Below, piece by piece: positions 26,675-36,236 of a stretch of DNA of 64,000 nucleotides. The notes under the pieces were generated by a model that was not told the origin of the DNA, searched no databases, and saw only the letters and a program-made list of their open reading frames with translations. Location: contig NZ_CP151762.1 in NCBI RefSeq assembly GCF_038443675.1, forward strand, positions 496,001 to 560,000, written 5' to 3'. The translations under genes and the position numbers were made by a program. The DNA comes from Yoonia sp. G8-12 (GTDB lineage Bacteria; Pseudomonadota; Alphaproteobacteria; Rhodobacterales; Rhodobacteraceae). How positions within the stretch are numbered: position 1 is the stretch's first letter; each line of letters begins with the position of its first letter.

Positions 26675-26718
26675 ACTTACAAGACAACCCGGCAAAGGGT
26701 TGAAAGGGGAGGGATCCA

Positions 26719-27984
26719 ATGTCTGGCGGACTTGGGAAGCTAATCAAAACACTGCAGATCGACACACGGCTTTTGGGCATGATCGGTGCTTTCATCGTGA
26801 TCTCTTTGGTGTTTCACGTCGCGACCGGGGGCACGTTTTTGACCCCGCGAAACCTGTTTACACTGACATTGCAGACTGCTTCTGTCGCGGTGATGGCAAC
26901 GGGCATGGTCTTTGTGATCGTGACCCGGAACATTGATCTGTCGATCGGGTCCTTGCTGGGCATTGTCGGGATGATCATGGGCGTCATTCAGGTGCAGATC
27001 CTTCCTGATATCGTTGGTTTTGGCAGCCCATCCATCTGGATCATCACAGTGATTGCGGGTCTTTTGCTGGGGGCCGCGATTGGCGCCTTCCAGGGCTGGT
27101 TAATCGGTTATCTTGTCATACCGTCGTTTATTGTCACCTTGGGTGGTCTGCTGATTTGGCGCGGTGGCGCTTGGTGGGTGTCCAAGGGCACGACGATTTC
27201 GCCGCTTGATCCCAATTTCATCATGCTTGGTGGTGCGTCCGGTACGATTGGTGTCACCGCAAGCTGGGCACTGGCCCTTGTTGGCTCCGCGCTCACGGTG
27301 CTGTTCTTGATCAACACGCGGCGCAAACACATCAGCCACGGCTTTGCCGTCAAACCGATGTGGGCCGAATATGCGCTGGGTGCGATCCTTGTGGGTGCGA
27401 TCTGCGGGATCACGGCGATCATGAACGCCTATCTGGTCCCAACACGTATTCTGGAACGCCGGTTCGCGGCCGAAGGGCTTGAGATGCCTGAAGGTTACAC
27501 CGAAGCCTACGGATTTCCGATTTCGGTTCTGATTGTGCTGGCCGTGGCGATTGCGATGACCATCATTTCCAAGAAAACGCGCTTTGGCCGCTATGTCTTT
27601 GCAATGGGCGGCAACCCTGATGCAGCCGAGTTGTCAGGGATCAATACCCGTCTTTTGACCGTCAAGGTCTTTGCCCTGATGGGGGCACTGACTGCGATCG
27701 CTGCCGTTATCGCATCCGCCCGTCTGGGATCGGCCGGATCGTCGTTGGGTGAATTGGACGAATTGCGCGTCATTGCGGCAGCCGTCATTGGTGGCACCGC
27801 ATTGGCCGGGGGCGTCGGTACAATCTATGGCGCGATCCTTGGCGCCCTGATCATGCAGGCGCTGGTGTCCGGCATGGGCATGGTGGGCGTTGATAGCCCG
27901 CTGCAAAACATGATCGTGGGTGGCGTGCTGATCCTCGCTGTCTGGATCGACATTCTCTACCGCCGCAAAACAGGAGACGCATAA
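26719..27984 (+). CDS. xylH: xylose ABC transporter permease
   Basis: The 421-residue inner-membrane protein has the hydrophobic pattern and motifs of the ribose/xylose permease family: FVIVTRNIDLSIGSLLGI, YLVIPSFIVTLGGLLIWRG, and ALAGGVGTIYGAILGALIMQ near the C-terminus, which contacts the ATPase. Length agrees with XylH, longer than RbsC because of the extra loop around residues 230-265. The stop overlaps the xylG start region (ATAATGAG). Confidence 0.95.
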   Translation: MSGGLGKLIKTLQIDTRLLGMIGAFIVISLVFHVATGGTFLTPRNLFTLTLQTASVAVMATGMVFVIVTRNIDLSIGSLLGIVGMIMGVIQVQILPDIVGFGSPSIWIITVIAGLLLGAAIGAFQGWLIGYLVIPSFIVTLGGLLIWRGGAWWVSKGTTISPLDPNFIMLGGASGTIGVTASWALALVGSALTVLFLINTRRKHISHGFAVKPMWAEYALGAILVGAICGITAIMNAYLVPTRILERRFAAEGLEMPEGYTEAYGFPISVLIVLAVAIAMTIISKKTRFGRYVFAMGGNPDAAELSGINTRLLTVKVFALMGALTAIAAVIASARLGSAGSSLGELDELRVIAAAVIGGTALAGGVGTIYGAILGALIMQALVSGMGMVGVDSPLQNMIVGGVLILAVWIDILYRRKTGDA

Positions 27985-28733
27985 TGAGCACCCCACTTTT
28001 GGAAATGCGCAATATCTCGATCCATTTTGGCGGGATCAAAGCGGTTGACGATGTGTCCATCGACGTGATGCCGGGCGAAGTGGTGGGCCTGTTGGGCCAC
28101 AACGGGGCAGGCAAATCGACGCTGATCAAGATCCTGTCGGGGGCCTATAAAAAGGACGCGGGCGAGATTTTTGTAGACGGCAAGAAGGTTGAGATTAACA
28201 GCCCGATTGACGCGCGGTCGCACAACATCGAGACAATTTATCAAACACTTGCCTTGTCCGATAACCTTGATGCGGCATCGAACCTGTTCTTGGGGCGTGA
28301 GATTACGACGAAATTCGGCCTTGTCGACGACACGGCAATGGAGGCGGAATCGCGCAAGATCATGGCGCGGTTGAACCCGAACTTCCAACGCTTCTCGGAA
28401 CCTGTGCGGTCTTTGTCGGGCGGTCAGCGCCAGTCGGTCGCGATTGCCCGCGCGGTCTATTTCAACGCCCGCATCCTGATCATGGACGAACCCACGGCTG
28501 CGTTGGGTGTGCATGAAACAGCAATGGTTGCGGACCTGATCAAAGAGCTGAAGGCCCAAGGCCTCGGGATTTTCCTGATCAGCCACGACACCCGCGAAAT
28601 GATGGACCTGTGTGATCGTGTGTCGGTGATGAAAAACGGTCAGTTGATCGGCACCGAGCGGGTCGAGGACGTGACCGAAGATGACATTCTGTCGATGATC
28701 ATCATGGGCAAGAACCCTAAAAAGGCTGCGTAA
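27984..28733 (+). CDS. xylG: xylose ABC transporter ATPase, single-domain type
   Basis: Only one ABC domain (249 residues) is present: Walker A GHNGAGKST (residues 38-46), signature LSGGQRQ, Walker B ILIMDEPTAALG and the switch His in FLISHDTRE. Classical XylG of E. coli has two fused ABC domains of about 500 residues. The short form resembles the FrcA-type ATPases of alphaproteobacteria and would work as a homodimer. It overlaps xylH and xylB by single bases. Confidence 0.92.
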   Translation: MSTPLLEMRNISIHFGGIKAVDDVSIDVMPGEVVGLLGHNGAGKSTLIKILSGAYKKDAGEIFVDGKKVEINSPIDARSHNIETIYQTLALSDNLDAASNLFLGREITTKFGLVDDTAMEAESRKIMARLNPNFQRFSEPVRSLSGGQRQSVAIARAVYFNARILIMDEPTAALGVHETAMVADLIKELKAQGLGIFLISHDTREMMDLCDRVSVMKNGQLIGTERVEDVTEDDILSMIIMGKNPKKAA

Positions 28734-30172
28734 TGTTTATCGGCCTTGATTTGGGAACTTCCGGTCTCAAGGCTGTTTTGATCAACGAGGCACAGGCGAT
28801 TGTGGCGGAAGCGACAGCGCCGCTAGAGGCTGCGCGCCCGCACCCCGGTTGGTCAGAGCAGGACCCTGCGACATGGCTGGACGCCGCCGATGCGACAATG
28901 CAGGCGTTGGCAGGGCAGGCATCTTTGGCGCAGGTCCGTGGTATTGGCCTGTCGGGTCAAATGCATGGCGCGACCTTGCTGGACAGCGATGATGCGGTGC
29001 TACGCCCGTGCATTTTATGGAATGATACGAGGTCAGCACAGGAGGCGGCCGCGCTCGATGCCGACCCGAGGTTCCGCGCGCAAACCGGCAACATCGTCTT
29101 TCCCGGCTTCACCGCGCCGAAACTGGCGTGGGTGGCCAAGCATGAACCGGAAATCTTTGCCAAAATCGCCCGTGTGCTTTTGCCCAAAGACTATCTGCGC
29201 CTGTGGCTGACAGGTGAGGCGGTGGCCGAGATGTCGGATGCCGCAGGCACAAGCTGGCTTGATGTGGGTAAGCGCGATTGGTCCGATGATCTATTGGCTG
29301 CGACAGGCATGTCCCGTGCCCAGATGCCGCGACTGGTCGAAGGATCGCAGGTGTCGGGACAAGTCCGTGATGAACTGGCGGCCCGTTGGGGCCTGCCCAA
29401 AGGGGTGATTGTGGCTGGTGGTGGTGGCGACAACGCCGCAAGCGCCGTTGGTATGGGTGTGGTCAAAGCGGGCGACGCCTTTGTGTCGTTGGGCACCTCT
29501 GGCGTGCTGTTTGCAGCCTCCGAGGCGTACCAGCCAGATGCCGCAACGGCCGTGCACACATTCTGCCATGCGTTGCCTGATACGTGGCACCAGATGGGCG
29601 TGATCCTTGCCGCGGCGGATGCGCTCAACTGGTTTGCCAAGATCGCAGGCCAGCCCTCTGCCACGCTGACGGGTGATCTCGGGGCTCTTCAAGCCCCGGA
29701 TCGCACCTTGTTTTTACCGTACTTGGGTGGCGAACGGACCCCACATAATGACGCCAGTATTCGCGGGTCTTTCCTGCATCTGGACCATGCCACTGATCAA
29801 GCCGCGATGACCCGCGCTCTGCTTGAAGGCGTGACCTTTGCGATCCGTGACAGTTATGATGCGCTGTCTGCTACCGGAACCCGTATCAACCGTCTGATTG
29901 CTGTGGGTGGCGGGTCAAAGTCTGACTATTGGGTGCAGGCAATCGCGACCGCGTTGGATTTACCAATTGAACTGCCCGTTGCGGGCGACTTTGGCGGCGC
30001 ATTCGGTGCCGCGCGCCTTGGCATGATGGCCGCAACCGGGGCAGGGGTCGAGATCGCGACCGCACCCCAGATCGCCCGCACGATTGACCCCGATACCTCA
30101 CTCACCAGCGCCTTTGCCGAGGCGCACACCAGATACCGCGCGAGCTATGCCGCGCTGAAAGGACTGACATGA
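28733..30172 (+). CDS. xylB: xylulokinase
   Basis: The 479-residue protein is a FGGY kinase that phosphorylates D-xylulose to xylulose-5-phosphate for the pentose phosphate pathway. FIGLDLGTSGLKAVL (phosphate loop), GLSGQMHGATLLD and the second signature around VGGGSKSDYWVQAIATALD are typical of XylB. Coupled at both ends: start overlaps xylG stop (TAATG), stop overlaps xylA start (ATGA). Confidence 0.96.
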   Translation: MFIGLDLGTSGLKAVLINEAQAIVAEATAPLEAARPHPGWSEQDPATWLDAADATMQALAGQASLAQVRGIGLSGQMHGATLLDSDDAVLRPCILWNDTRSAQEAAALDADPRFRAQTGNIVFPGFTAPKLAWVAKHEPEIFAKIARVLLPKDYLRLWLTGEAVAEMSDAAGTSWLDVGKRDWSDDLLAATGMSRAQMPRLVEGSQVSGQVRDELAARWGLPKGVIVAGGGGDNAASAVGMGVVKAGDAFVSLGTSGVLFAASEAYQPDAATAVHTFCHALPDTWHQMGVILAAADALNWFAKIAGQPSATLTGDLGALQAPDRTLFLPYLGGERTPHNDASIRGSFLHLDHATDQAAMTRALLEGVTFAIRDSYDALSATGTRINRLIAVGGGSKSDYWVQAIATALDLPIELPVAGDFGGAFGAARLGMMAATGAGVEIATAPQIARTIDPDTSLTSAFAEAHTRYRASYAALKGLT

Positions 30173-31470
30173 CCGACTTCTTCAATGGCATTCCTGCCGT
30201 CACTTATGAAGGCCCGGACAGCGACAATGATTTCGCGTTCCGCCATTACAACCCTGATGAATTGGTCATGGGCAAACCGATGAAGGACCACCTGCGCTTT
30301 GCCGCCGCCTATTGGCATTCCTTCGCGTGGCCCGGCGGTGACCCCTTTGGCGGGCAGACCTTTGACCGGCCGTGGTTCGGCGACAGCATGGATGCGGCAC
30401 GGATGAAGGCCGATGTGGCGTTCGAGATGTTCGAGATTCTGGGAGTTCCCTATTTTTGCTTCCACGATGCCGATGTGCGGCCCGAGGGTACGACATTTGC
30501 CGAGAGCACGAAGAACCTTGAAGCAATCGTTGATTACTTCGCTGAAAAGATGGATGCGACTGGCGTCAAACTGCTTTGGGGCACTGCGAACCTGTTTTCA
30601 CATCGGCGGTTCATGTCCGGTGCCGCGACGAACCCTGATCCTGATGTCTTTGCCTATTCCGCGGCCACGATCAAAAGCTGCATGGATGCGACCATGAAGC
30701 TGGGCGGTGAAAACTATGTCCTGTGGGGTGGGCGCGAAGGCTATGAAACGCTGCTGAACACCGACATGGGCCGGGAACGCCAGCAGGCTGGGGCGATGTT
30801 GCAAATGGTTGTCGACTACAAACACAAGATGGGTTTTAAAGGCGCGATCCTGATCGAGCCCAAGCCGCAGGAACCGACCAAGCACCAGTATGATTATGAT
30901 GTGGCCACGGTTTACGGCTTCCTCAAGGACTTTGGGCTTGAGGGCGAAGTGAAGATGAATATCGAGCAAGGCCACGCGATTTTGGCGGGCCATTCCTTTG
31001 AACATGAACTGGCCTTGGCGCGTGAATTGGGGATTTTCGGGTCCATCGACATGAACCGCAATGACTATCAGTCAGGTTGGGATACCGACCAGTTTCCCAA
31101 CAATGTACCCGAGATGACTTTGGCCTATTACGAGGTCCTGCGCGCCGGTGGTTTTACGACGGGCGGCACCAACTTTGACGCCAAACTGCGCCGCCAGTCG
31201 CTGGATCCAGAGGATTTGATCTTGGCCCATGTAGGCGGCATGGATGCCTGTGCCGCCGGTCTGAAGGCCGCCGCCGCGATGCTGGAAGATGGCAAGCTGG
31301 AGGCGGCACGCAATGACCGTTATGCAGGATGGGACACGGCAGAGGGCAAAGCCCTGATGACCAGTGATCTGGATAGTATTACGGCCAAAGTGCTGGCCGA
31401 TGGCACCAATCCCGAACCCCGCTCGGGCCGGCAGGAACGCTTGGAAAATCTGGTCAACCGTTACCTTTGA
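30169..31470 (+). CDS. xylA: xylose isomerase
   Basis: The 433-residue enzyme converts D-xylose to D-xylulose with two divalent metals. Metal and catalytic motifs are visible: FCFHDADVRPEG with the catalytic His, VLWGGREGYETL, LIEPKPQEPTKHQYD, MNIEQGHA and NFDAKLRRQSLDPEDL. Last gene of the xyl operon. A GCCCGTC/GACGGGC hairpin (31495-31519) follows without a T tract. Confidence 0.97.
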   Translation: MTDFFNGIPAVTYEGPDSDNDFAFRHYNPDELVMGKPMKDHLRFAAAYWHSFAWPGGDPFGGQTFDRPWFGDSMDAARMKADVAFEMFEILGVPYFCFHDADVRPEGTTFAESTKNLEAIVDYFAEKMDATGVKLLWGTANLFSHRRFMSGAATNPDPDVFAYSAATIKSCMDATMKLGGENYVLWGGREGYETLLNTDMGRERQQAGAMLQMVVDYKHKMGFKGAILIEPKPQEPTKHQYDYDVATVYGFLKDFGLEGEVKMNIEQGHAILAGHSFEHELALARELGIFGSIDMNRNDYQSGWDTDQFPNNVPEMTLAYYEVLRAGGFTTGGTNFDAKLRRQSLDPEDLILAHVGGMDACAAGLKAAAAMLEDGKLEAARNDRYAGWDTAEGKALMTSDLDSITAKVLADGTNPEPRSGRQERLENLVNRYL

Positions 31471-31536
31471 TGCCGCGCTCTTGTGCCTGTTCGCGCCCGT
31501 CCCTAACGTGGTGACGGGCGGGATAGGTGTGACAGG

Positions 31537-32489
31537 GTGATCGGCACAATCTTCAAGACTTTCGGGCGCAAATACATGGACGTGTCGCTGCGCGCCGGTG
31601 CCGATTATGTCGTGCGTATCGTAGAACGGCCAGGGCTATGGATGGATGACGCAGCGCTCGCCGCACTCAGCGCCGATTTGCGCCAGATCGCGGCGCGTAC
31701 GCTTGATGCGGGCAGCCTGACTTACGGCGTGTTCTCAGGCGACAAGGCGCGGATGGGGGCTGTGATTATCACGCTGGTGGCGCGCCGCGACGGCAGGCCC
31801 GTTGCCTTTAACGCGCTGGCCGTGATGGAACTGGATACCGCACCGCACCCCACAGATGTGTTGCACCTTGGTTTGGTCATGGTTGATCCTGACGCGCGGT
31901 CCAAGAACCTGTCGTGGGTGCTTTATGGCCTGACCTGCTTTCTCATTTTCTTTCGCCGTCAGTTCCGTCCCGTCTGGGTGTCCAACGTGACACAAGTGCC
32001 CGCCGTTGTCGGCATGGTCAGCGAGATGTTTTCCGATGTCTGGCCCAGCCCCAACGGGGGCGGCGCACGCTCAATCATCTGCTTTTGGCGCGCGAGGTTA
32101 TGGCCACCCAGCGCCATGTCTTCGGTGTAGGCGATGACGCGGGTTTTGATGAAGACCGCTTTGTGATCACCGATGCATATACCGGCGGGTCCGATGATCT
32201 TAAGAAAACATGGGATACCGCGCCCAAGCATCGCGACGCCCGTTACAATACGTTCTGCCAAGAGACGCTGGATTACACCCGTGGCGATGATGTGCTGCAA
32301 CTGGGCCAGATGGATCTGGCCGCGATGCGAACGTACTTGACCCGCGAGGTGCCCAAGTCTGCGATTGTTGGCCTGTTGCTGACGGCGGGGTTGGTGGCGC
32401 TGCGGCGGATTGTGCTGCCCGCAATCCATTGGGCGGACAGCAGCCAAACATGGTCCACTTTGCGACCCGCTAAGGGGCGCGGCCGGTGA
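31537..32489 (+). pseudogene. GNAT-like hypothetical protein, frameshifted
   Basis: The first part (GTG start, about 177 residues) reads through LHLGLVMVDPDARSKNLSWV, which looks like the acetyl-CoA-binding segment of a GNAT-type acyltransferase, and PVWVSNVTQVPAVVGMVSEM. After PSPNGGG the frame is lost; NHLLLAREVMATQRHVFGVG continues in another frame to 32489. Adding one G to the GGGGG run at 32056-32060 restores a single protein of about 317 residues. A hydrophobic helix near the C-terminus (AIVGLLLTAGLVALRRIVLP) suggests membrane contact. It is coupled to the next gene by GTGA overlap. The acetyltransferase call is tentative. Confidence 0.6.
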
Positions 32490-33694
32490 TTGCAGCGGCC
32501 ACGATCCTGACGCAGCTTTTTTTGTCATGCGCGGCCCTGATCGGTCTTTTTGTGCTGCAAACCGTGCTGACACAGCGCGATCCTGACGATCCGATCAACC
32601 GGCGTTTCCTTTTCGGCGTGCGGATCACCATGCTGCTTTTTGCCGGACGGGCGTTGATGATCCTGACCGGGGTCGAGGCGTTTCGTGTTCTGATCCTTTT
32701 TGCCGCTGCCGTGATCCCGCTGGCAGTGCTGATCCTGACCGAAGGGTTGTTGCGCCGCCATGCGCCGCCTGTGATCAAAGCCGTGATCGGGGGCGGGGCG
32801 GTGGCGTTTGCCGTGTCATCGCTGTGGTATTCGAACAGCATTGATCCGGCGCGTTTGTTTGCGCTTCTGGGGTTTCAAATGCTGGGGTTCCTATTGTCGG
32901 GGTGGTTGATTGTCACCCGCGACAAGGCGTCTTTGTCGGTCAATGAAAACGCCATGGTGGTGCGACTGGGCTTGTCGCTGATCTTGTTTATTCCGCTGGC
33001 TGCGGGTGATTTTCTGCTGCTCTATATCGGTCTGCCGATTCAGTTTTCCGCCCTTGGGGTGTTGATCCTGTGCTGGTTGGCCATCGGGCTGGGGCGGCCG
33101 CATTTGGGGCATCGGGCCACGTTGATGAACCTCGCGGTCATGGTCGGTGCGGCCTGCGGGGTGGGGGCGATGATTGCGGCCTTTGCAGGGCTGGGGCGCG
33201 ATGGGTCGCTGCTTAGCATTGCGGCGATCATGACCACCCTTTTTGTTGTGGCGATCCTGACGGATACGCGCGCCTTGCGTTTGGAAGAACAAAGTGCCGG
33301 CCTGTTGCGCCAATTGGCAAACGCAAACACGGACGATCCGATGACGTTCCTGCGCGACCTGCAGAACCACCCGCTTGTGGAAGGGGCGGTTGTGATTAGT
33401 GAAGAGAGCCTGCGAGGGCTGCAAGACGATGTTTTGGAACAGATTTTCACGGCAGCCCCAGTCTTGCGACGGGCTGACCCGCCACAGTTGGGGGCCGTGG
33501 CCGACGATCACATCGCCTATCTTTTTGCGCGCTATTCGGCGACCCATGTGATGCTGGCGGTGCCGCGCCCGCGCGTGTTGGTCGCATTGGCGATGCCGTC
33601 ACTGGGCGCGTCACCTTCGGCAGAATTGGAATTGCAGGTGGTGCAGCGTATGGCGGCATTGATGGCCAAGCGGAGAGCAGACAGCGATGGATGA
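32486..33694 (+). CDS. polytopic membrane protein of unknown function
   Basis: The 402-residue protein has about seven membrane helices in the first 255 residues, then a cytoplasmic tail of about 150 residues (from DTRALRLEEQSAGLLRQLAN) that looks like a small sensory or regulatory domain. The 7-helix-plus-tail shape recalls membrane sensors, but no kinase or cyclase domain follows. The start is GTG and overlaps the preceding stop; it overlaps the glycerate kinase start by eight bases. So the three genes form one operon. Confidence 0.65.
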   Translation: MIAAATILTQLFLSCAALIGLFVLQTVLTQRDPDDPINRRFLFGVRITMLLFAGRALMILTGVEAFRVLILFAAAVIPLAVLILTEGLLRRHAPPVIKAVIGGGAVAFAVSSLWYSNSIDPARLFALLGFQMLGFLLSGWLIVTRDKASLSVNENAMVVRLGLSLILFIPLAAGDFLLLYIGLPIQFSALGVLILCWLAIGLGRPHLGHRATLMNLAVMVGAACGVGAMIAAFAGLGRDGSLLSIAAIMTTLFVVAILTDTRALRLEEQSAGLLRQLANANTDDPMTFLRDLQNHPLVEGAVVISEESLRGLQDDVLEQIFTAAPVLRRADPPQLGAVADDHIAYLFARYSATHVMLAVPRPRVLVALAMPSLGASPSAELELQVVQRMAALMAKRRADSDG

Positions 33695-34872
33695 AGACCG
33701 GGCAGAGGTGTTGCGGATTTTTCAAGCAGGCGTTGCCGCTGCCGATCCCTATCGGGCGGTGACTGCGGTGTTGGACGATGTGCCCGCGCCTGCCTTGATC
33801 GTTGCGGTTGGCAAGGCCGCACGTCTGATGGCCAAGGCCGCGTTGGCGCGGTTTGCGGGGGCCGCATGTATCGTCGTGACGAATTATGAGAACGCCTTTG
33901 ATCTCGACGGCGCCACCGTGATGGCCGCAGGGCATCCGGTTCCTGATGAAAACGGGGCGGTGGCGGCCAAGGCGGTGATTGCTGCACTGGACGCGGTTCA
34001 GGGCCCCGTGCTTGCGCTGATTTCAGGGGAGGATCCGCGCTGTTGCCTGCGCCGGCGGGGGTGTTGACCCTTGCGGATAAGGCGCGGGTCAATGACCTTT
34101 TGCTGGGCTCGGGTCTGGACATCGTGGCAATGAACCTGATCCGCCAGCAGTTGTCGGACCTGAAGGGCGGCGGTTTTTTGCGTCACGCAGCGCCGCATAA
34201 AGTGACGGCGCTGATCCTGTCTGATGTGATCGGTGACGATCTCGCTGCTATTGCGAGCGGCCCGACCGTTGGCCCGATCGGCACCCCCGAAGAGGCGATT
34301 TCTTTACTCCGGCACAACGGGTTATGGGATCAACTTCCCATGTCTGTGCAGGCGCATTTGGCGCATGCCGCCCCGCCAGCCACGCTGCCCGAGGCGCGCA
34401 ATATTTTGGTGGGATCGAACAGCAAGAGTGTCGCGGCGATGCGTGCAGCAGCACCGGCGGCCCATGTTATTGCGTCACCGATCACCGGTGACGTGGCCGC
34501 GGCCGCGGTCTCGATCTGTGATCAGGCGATGATTGGAACGACTGTTTGGGGGGTGAGACGACCGTGGTTCTGCGCGGTTCCGGGCGCGGGGGGCGCAATC
34601 AGGAACTGGCGTTGCGCATCGCGCAAGAGGCGGCGCTGCGCGGGTGGACCGACTGGACATGTTTGCAAGGCGGCAGTGACGGACGCGACGGGCCAACAGA
34701 TGCGGCGGGCGGTTTGGTCGATCAGGATACATTGGGCAAGATCGGTGATCTGGAGGCGGCGTTGGCCAATAATGACAGCTATGCCGCGCTGAAGGAGGCC
34801 GGTGATCTGTTGATGACCGACGCGACCGGTACCAATGTGGCCGATCTTGGGGTGATGATCCGGCGAGGTTAG
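33687..34872 (+). pseudogene. glycerate 2-kinase (MOFRL family), two frameshifts
   Basis: Three frames together give one full-length kinase of about 395 residues: PALIVAVGKAARLMAKAAL and TNYENAFDLDGATVMAAGHPVPDE (first frame), LPAPAGVLTLADKARVN to ASPITGD (second), and GGETTVVLRGSGRGGRNQEL to the end (third, the MOFRL domain). One G added to the run at 34026-34029 and one to 34548-34553 restores the frame; the first gives the expected SGGGSALLPAP motif. The enzyme phosphorylates D-glycerate in glycolate/tartrate or serine-cycle metabolism. Either an assembly error or a decayed gene; two losses of the same type favour error. Confidence 0.88.
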
Positions 34873-34893
34873 GTGCTTTGGGCTTCGGTTGGA

Positions 34894-34920
34894 GCCTCCG
34901 GCGGGGATATTTTCGGGCCA
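34894..34920 (+). repeat. intergenic repeat, GCCTCCGGCGGGGATATTT type
   Basis: Second copy of the element at 22621-22648, here between the convergent glycerate kinase and peroxidase genes. Confidence 0.8.
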
Positions 34921-34943
34921 GTAATAACGGGGCGGTGGTGCGT

Positions 34944-36236
34944 TTAGTCGACGGGAAGGCCGCTGGGAACACCGTCGGGGCGGCCCATGGGGCGGATGTG
35001 TGCGGTTTCACCTGTCAAGGCGTTGAGGAATGCTACGAGGTCTGCGATTTCGGCCTCGCTCAGAGCGATGGGGCGCATGTCGATGGCCGCCGTTTGGCGG
35101 GCCATTTCGAGCTGGTCCTGCCGGATCGCGAAATCGGCGACGGCGAGCCAAGGGACATCGGGCAGGTTGGCTTGTGCCGGTGTCCAGGCCGCGCGCGCGC
35201 CCTGCGGGTCCGTGTGGTGGCGGATCATTTCGGTCAGCGTCCCATAGGCCCCGTTGTGCCCGTAAGGCGCGGTCAGGGCCACGTTGCGCAAAGAGGGTGT
35301 TCTGAATTTATAAGCGTCCTGTGGCAGGTTGGTTTCCGCCATGCGCCCGACATCGCGTGAGATTTGGTCCCAAGCCCGTGTGCGCCCGGGGCCAAAGGCG
35401 GGCAGACCAAGCGCGTGAAAGCTTTGATCGGTGAAAAGCGGCCCTGCGTGACATGATGCGCAGCGATTATGAAAGAAAAGTTGACGGCCCCGTTCGGCGT
35501 CATCGGGCAGCGGTGTGCCTGTCAGCCATTTGTCGTACGGGCTATCAAAGGATTGCCATTCGCTGATGATGAAAGCGCCCAGTGCGTTGCCGATTTCAAC
35601 GATTGTGACATCACCGGGTTCTTCAATGTGGTCAAAGGCTTGCACGAACATTTCCCCGTAGGTGGGGAGTGTACGGACACGTTTGGCGATGATCGGCCAT
35701 GCGACATCAATCCGGTCGTGTGTGGCCCCTGCGATTTCGTTTTCGCGAGGGTTTCCGGCCATTTCAAACTGCGACACCATCGGGAACAACGCTTGGGCGG
35801 CGACGAGAGTGTCGAGCCCTGCTGGCAACCATTCTTCTGCGGGGGAATCGTAGCCGTTGCCATAGATCTCCGAGACCGTCAGTCGTCCGTCATGGAACAG
35901 CGTGTCGATGTCATTATGCCCAAGATTCCAAAGGCTTGGCGCGTTGCGGGGGATGCGTTTGCGGATTGCGTCGGGGCCTGTTCCAGCCGTGCGGTCTGGG
36001 CCAACGCCAATACCGCCTTCGCCGATGCCAAGCGAGAGGCCGTCGCCGCCCGCGTGATCGTGGTGGTGGCATGTGCCGCATGAGATATTTTTGTTTCCTG
36101 ACAGTATCTTATCATAGAAAAGTAACTGCCCGATGCGGGCTTGATCCGCGTCGACGGGGATGTAATCATCCGGTTCTATCCCCTGTGCAAAGCCGAGATT
36201 TGCACCCAAAAACAGGCTAAGGACCGCCATATGCAT
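34944..36236 (-). CDS. di-heme cytochrome c peroxidase (MauG-like), copy 2
   Basis: From the first of two close Met codons (MHMAVLSLFLGANLGFAQ) the protein has 430 residues, a signal peptide and heme sites CGTCHH and CASCHA. It shares most motifs with the copy at 21301 (LLFYDKILSGNKNISCGTC, RTPSLRNVALTAPYGHNG, and a PSGLPVD tail), so the two are paralogues. Extra in-frame residues upstream are not family-like. No good ribosome site is visible. Its start lies head to head with that of the Sel1 gene within nine bases. Confidence 0.88.
   Translation of the reverse strand: MHMAVLSLFLGANLGFAQGIEPDDYIPVDADQARIGQLLFYDKILSGNKNISCGTCHHHDHAGGDGLSLGIGEGGIGVGPDRTAGTGPDAIRKRIPRNAPSLWNLGHNDIDTLFHDGRLTVSEIYGNGYDSPAEEWLPAGLDTLVAAQALFPMVSQFEMAGNPRENEIAGATHDRIDVAWPIIAKRVRTLPTYGEMFVQAFDHIEEPGDVTIVEIGNALGAFIISEWQSFDSPYDKWLTGTPLPDDAERGRQLFFHNRCASCHAGPLFTDQSFHALGLPAFGPGRTRAWDQISRDVGRMAETNLPQDAYKFRTPSLRNVALTAPYGHNGAYGTLTEMIRHHTDPQGARAAWTPAQANLPDVPWLAVADFAIRQDQLEMARQTAAIDMRPIALSEAEIADLVAFLNALTGETAHIRPMGRPDGVPSGLPVD

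Noticed and set aside
31914..32489. Separate gene starting at 31914
   Set aside because: Its first part is a shadow of the GNAT-like gene; only the second part is real and belongs to that gene after a frameshift.
34043..34872. Two extra small genes within the glycerate kinase
   Set aside because: Their sequences are successive pieces of one MOFRL kinase, joined by one-base shifts.
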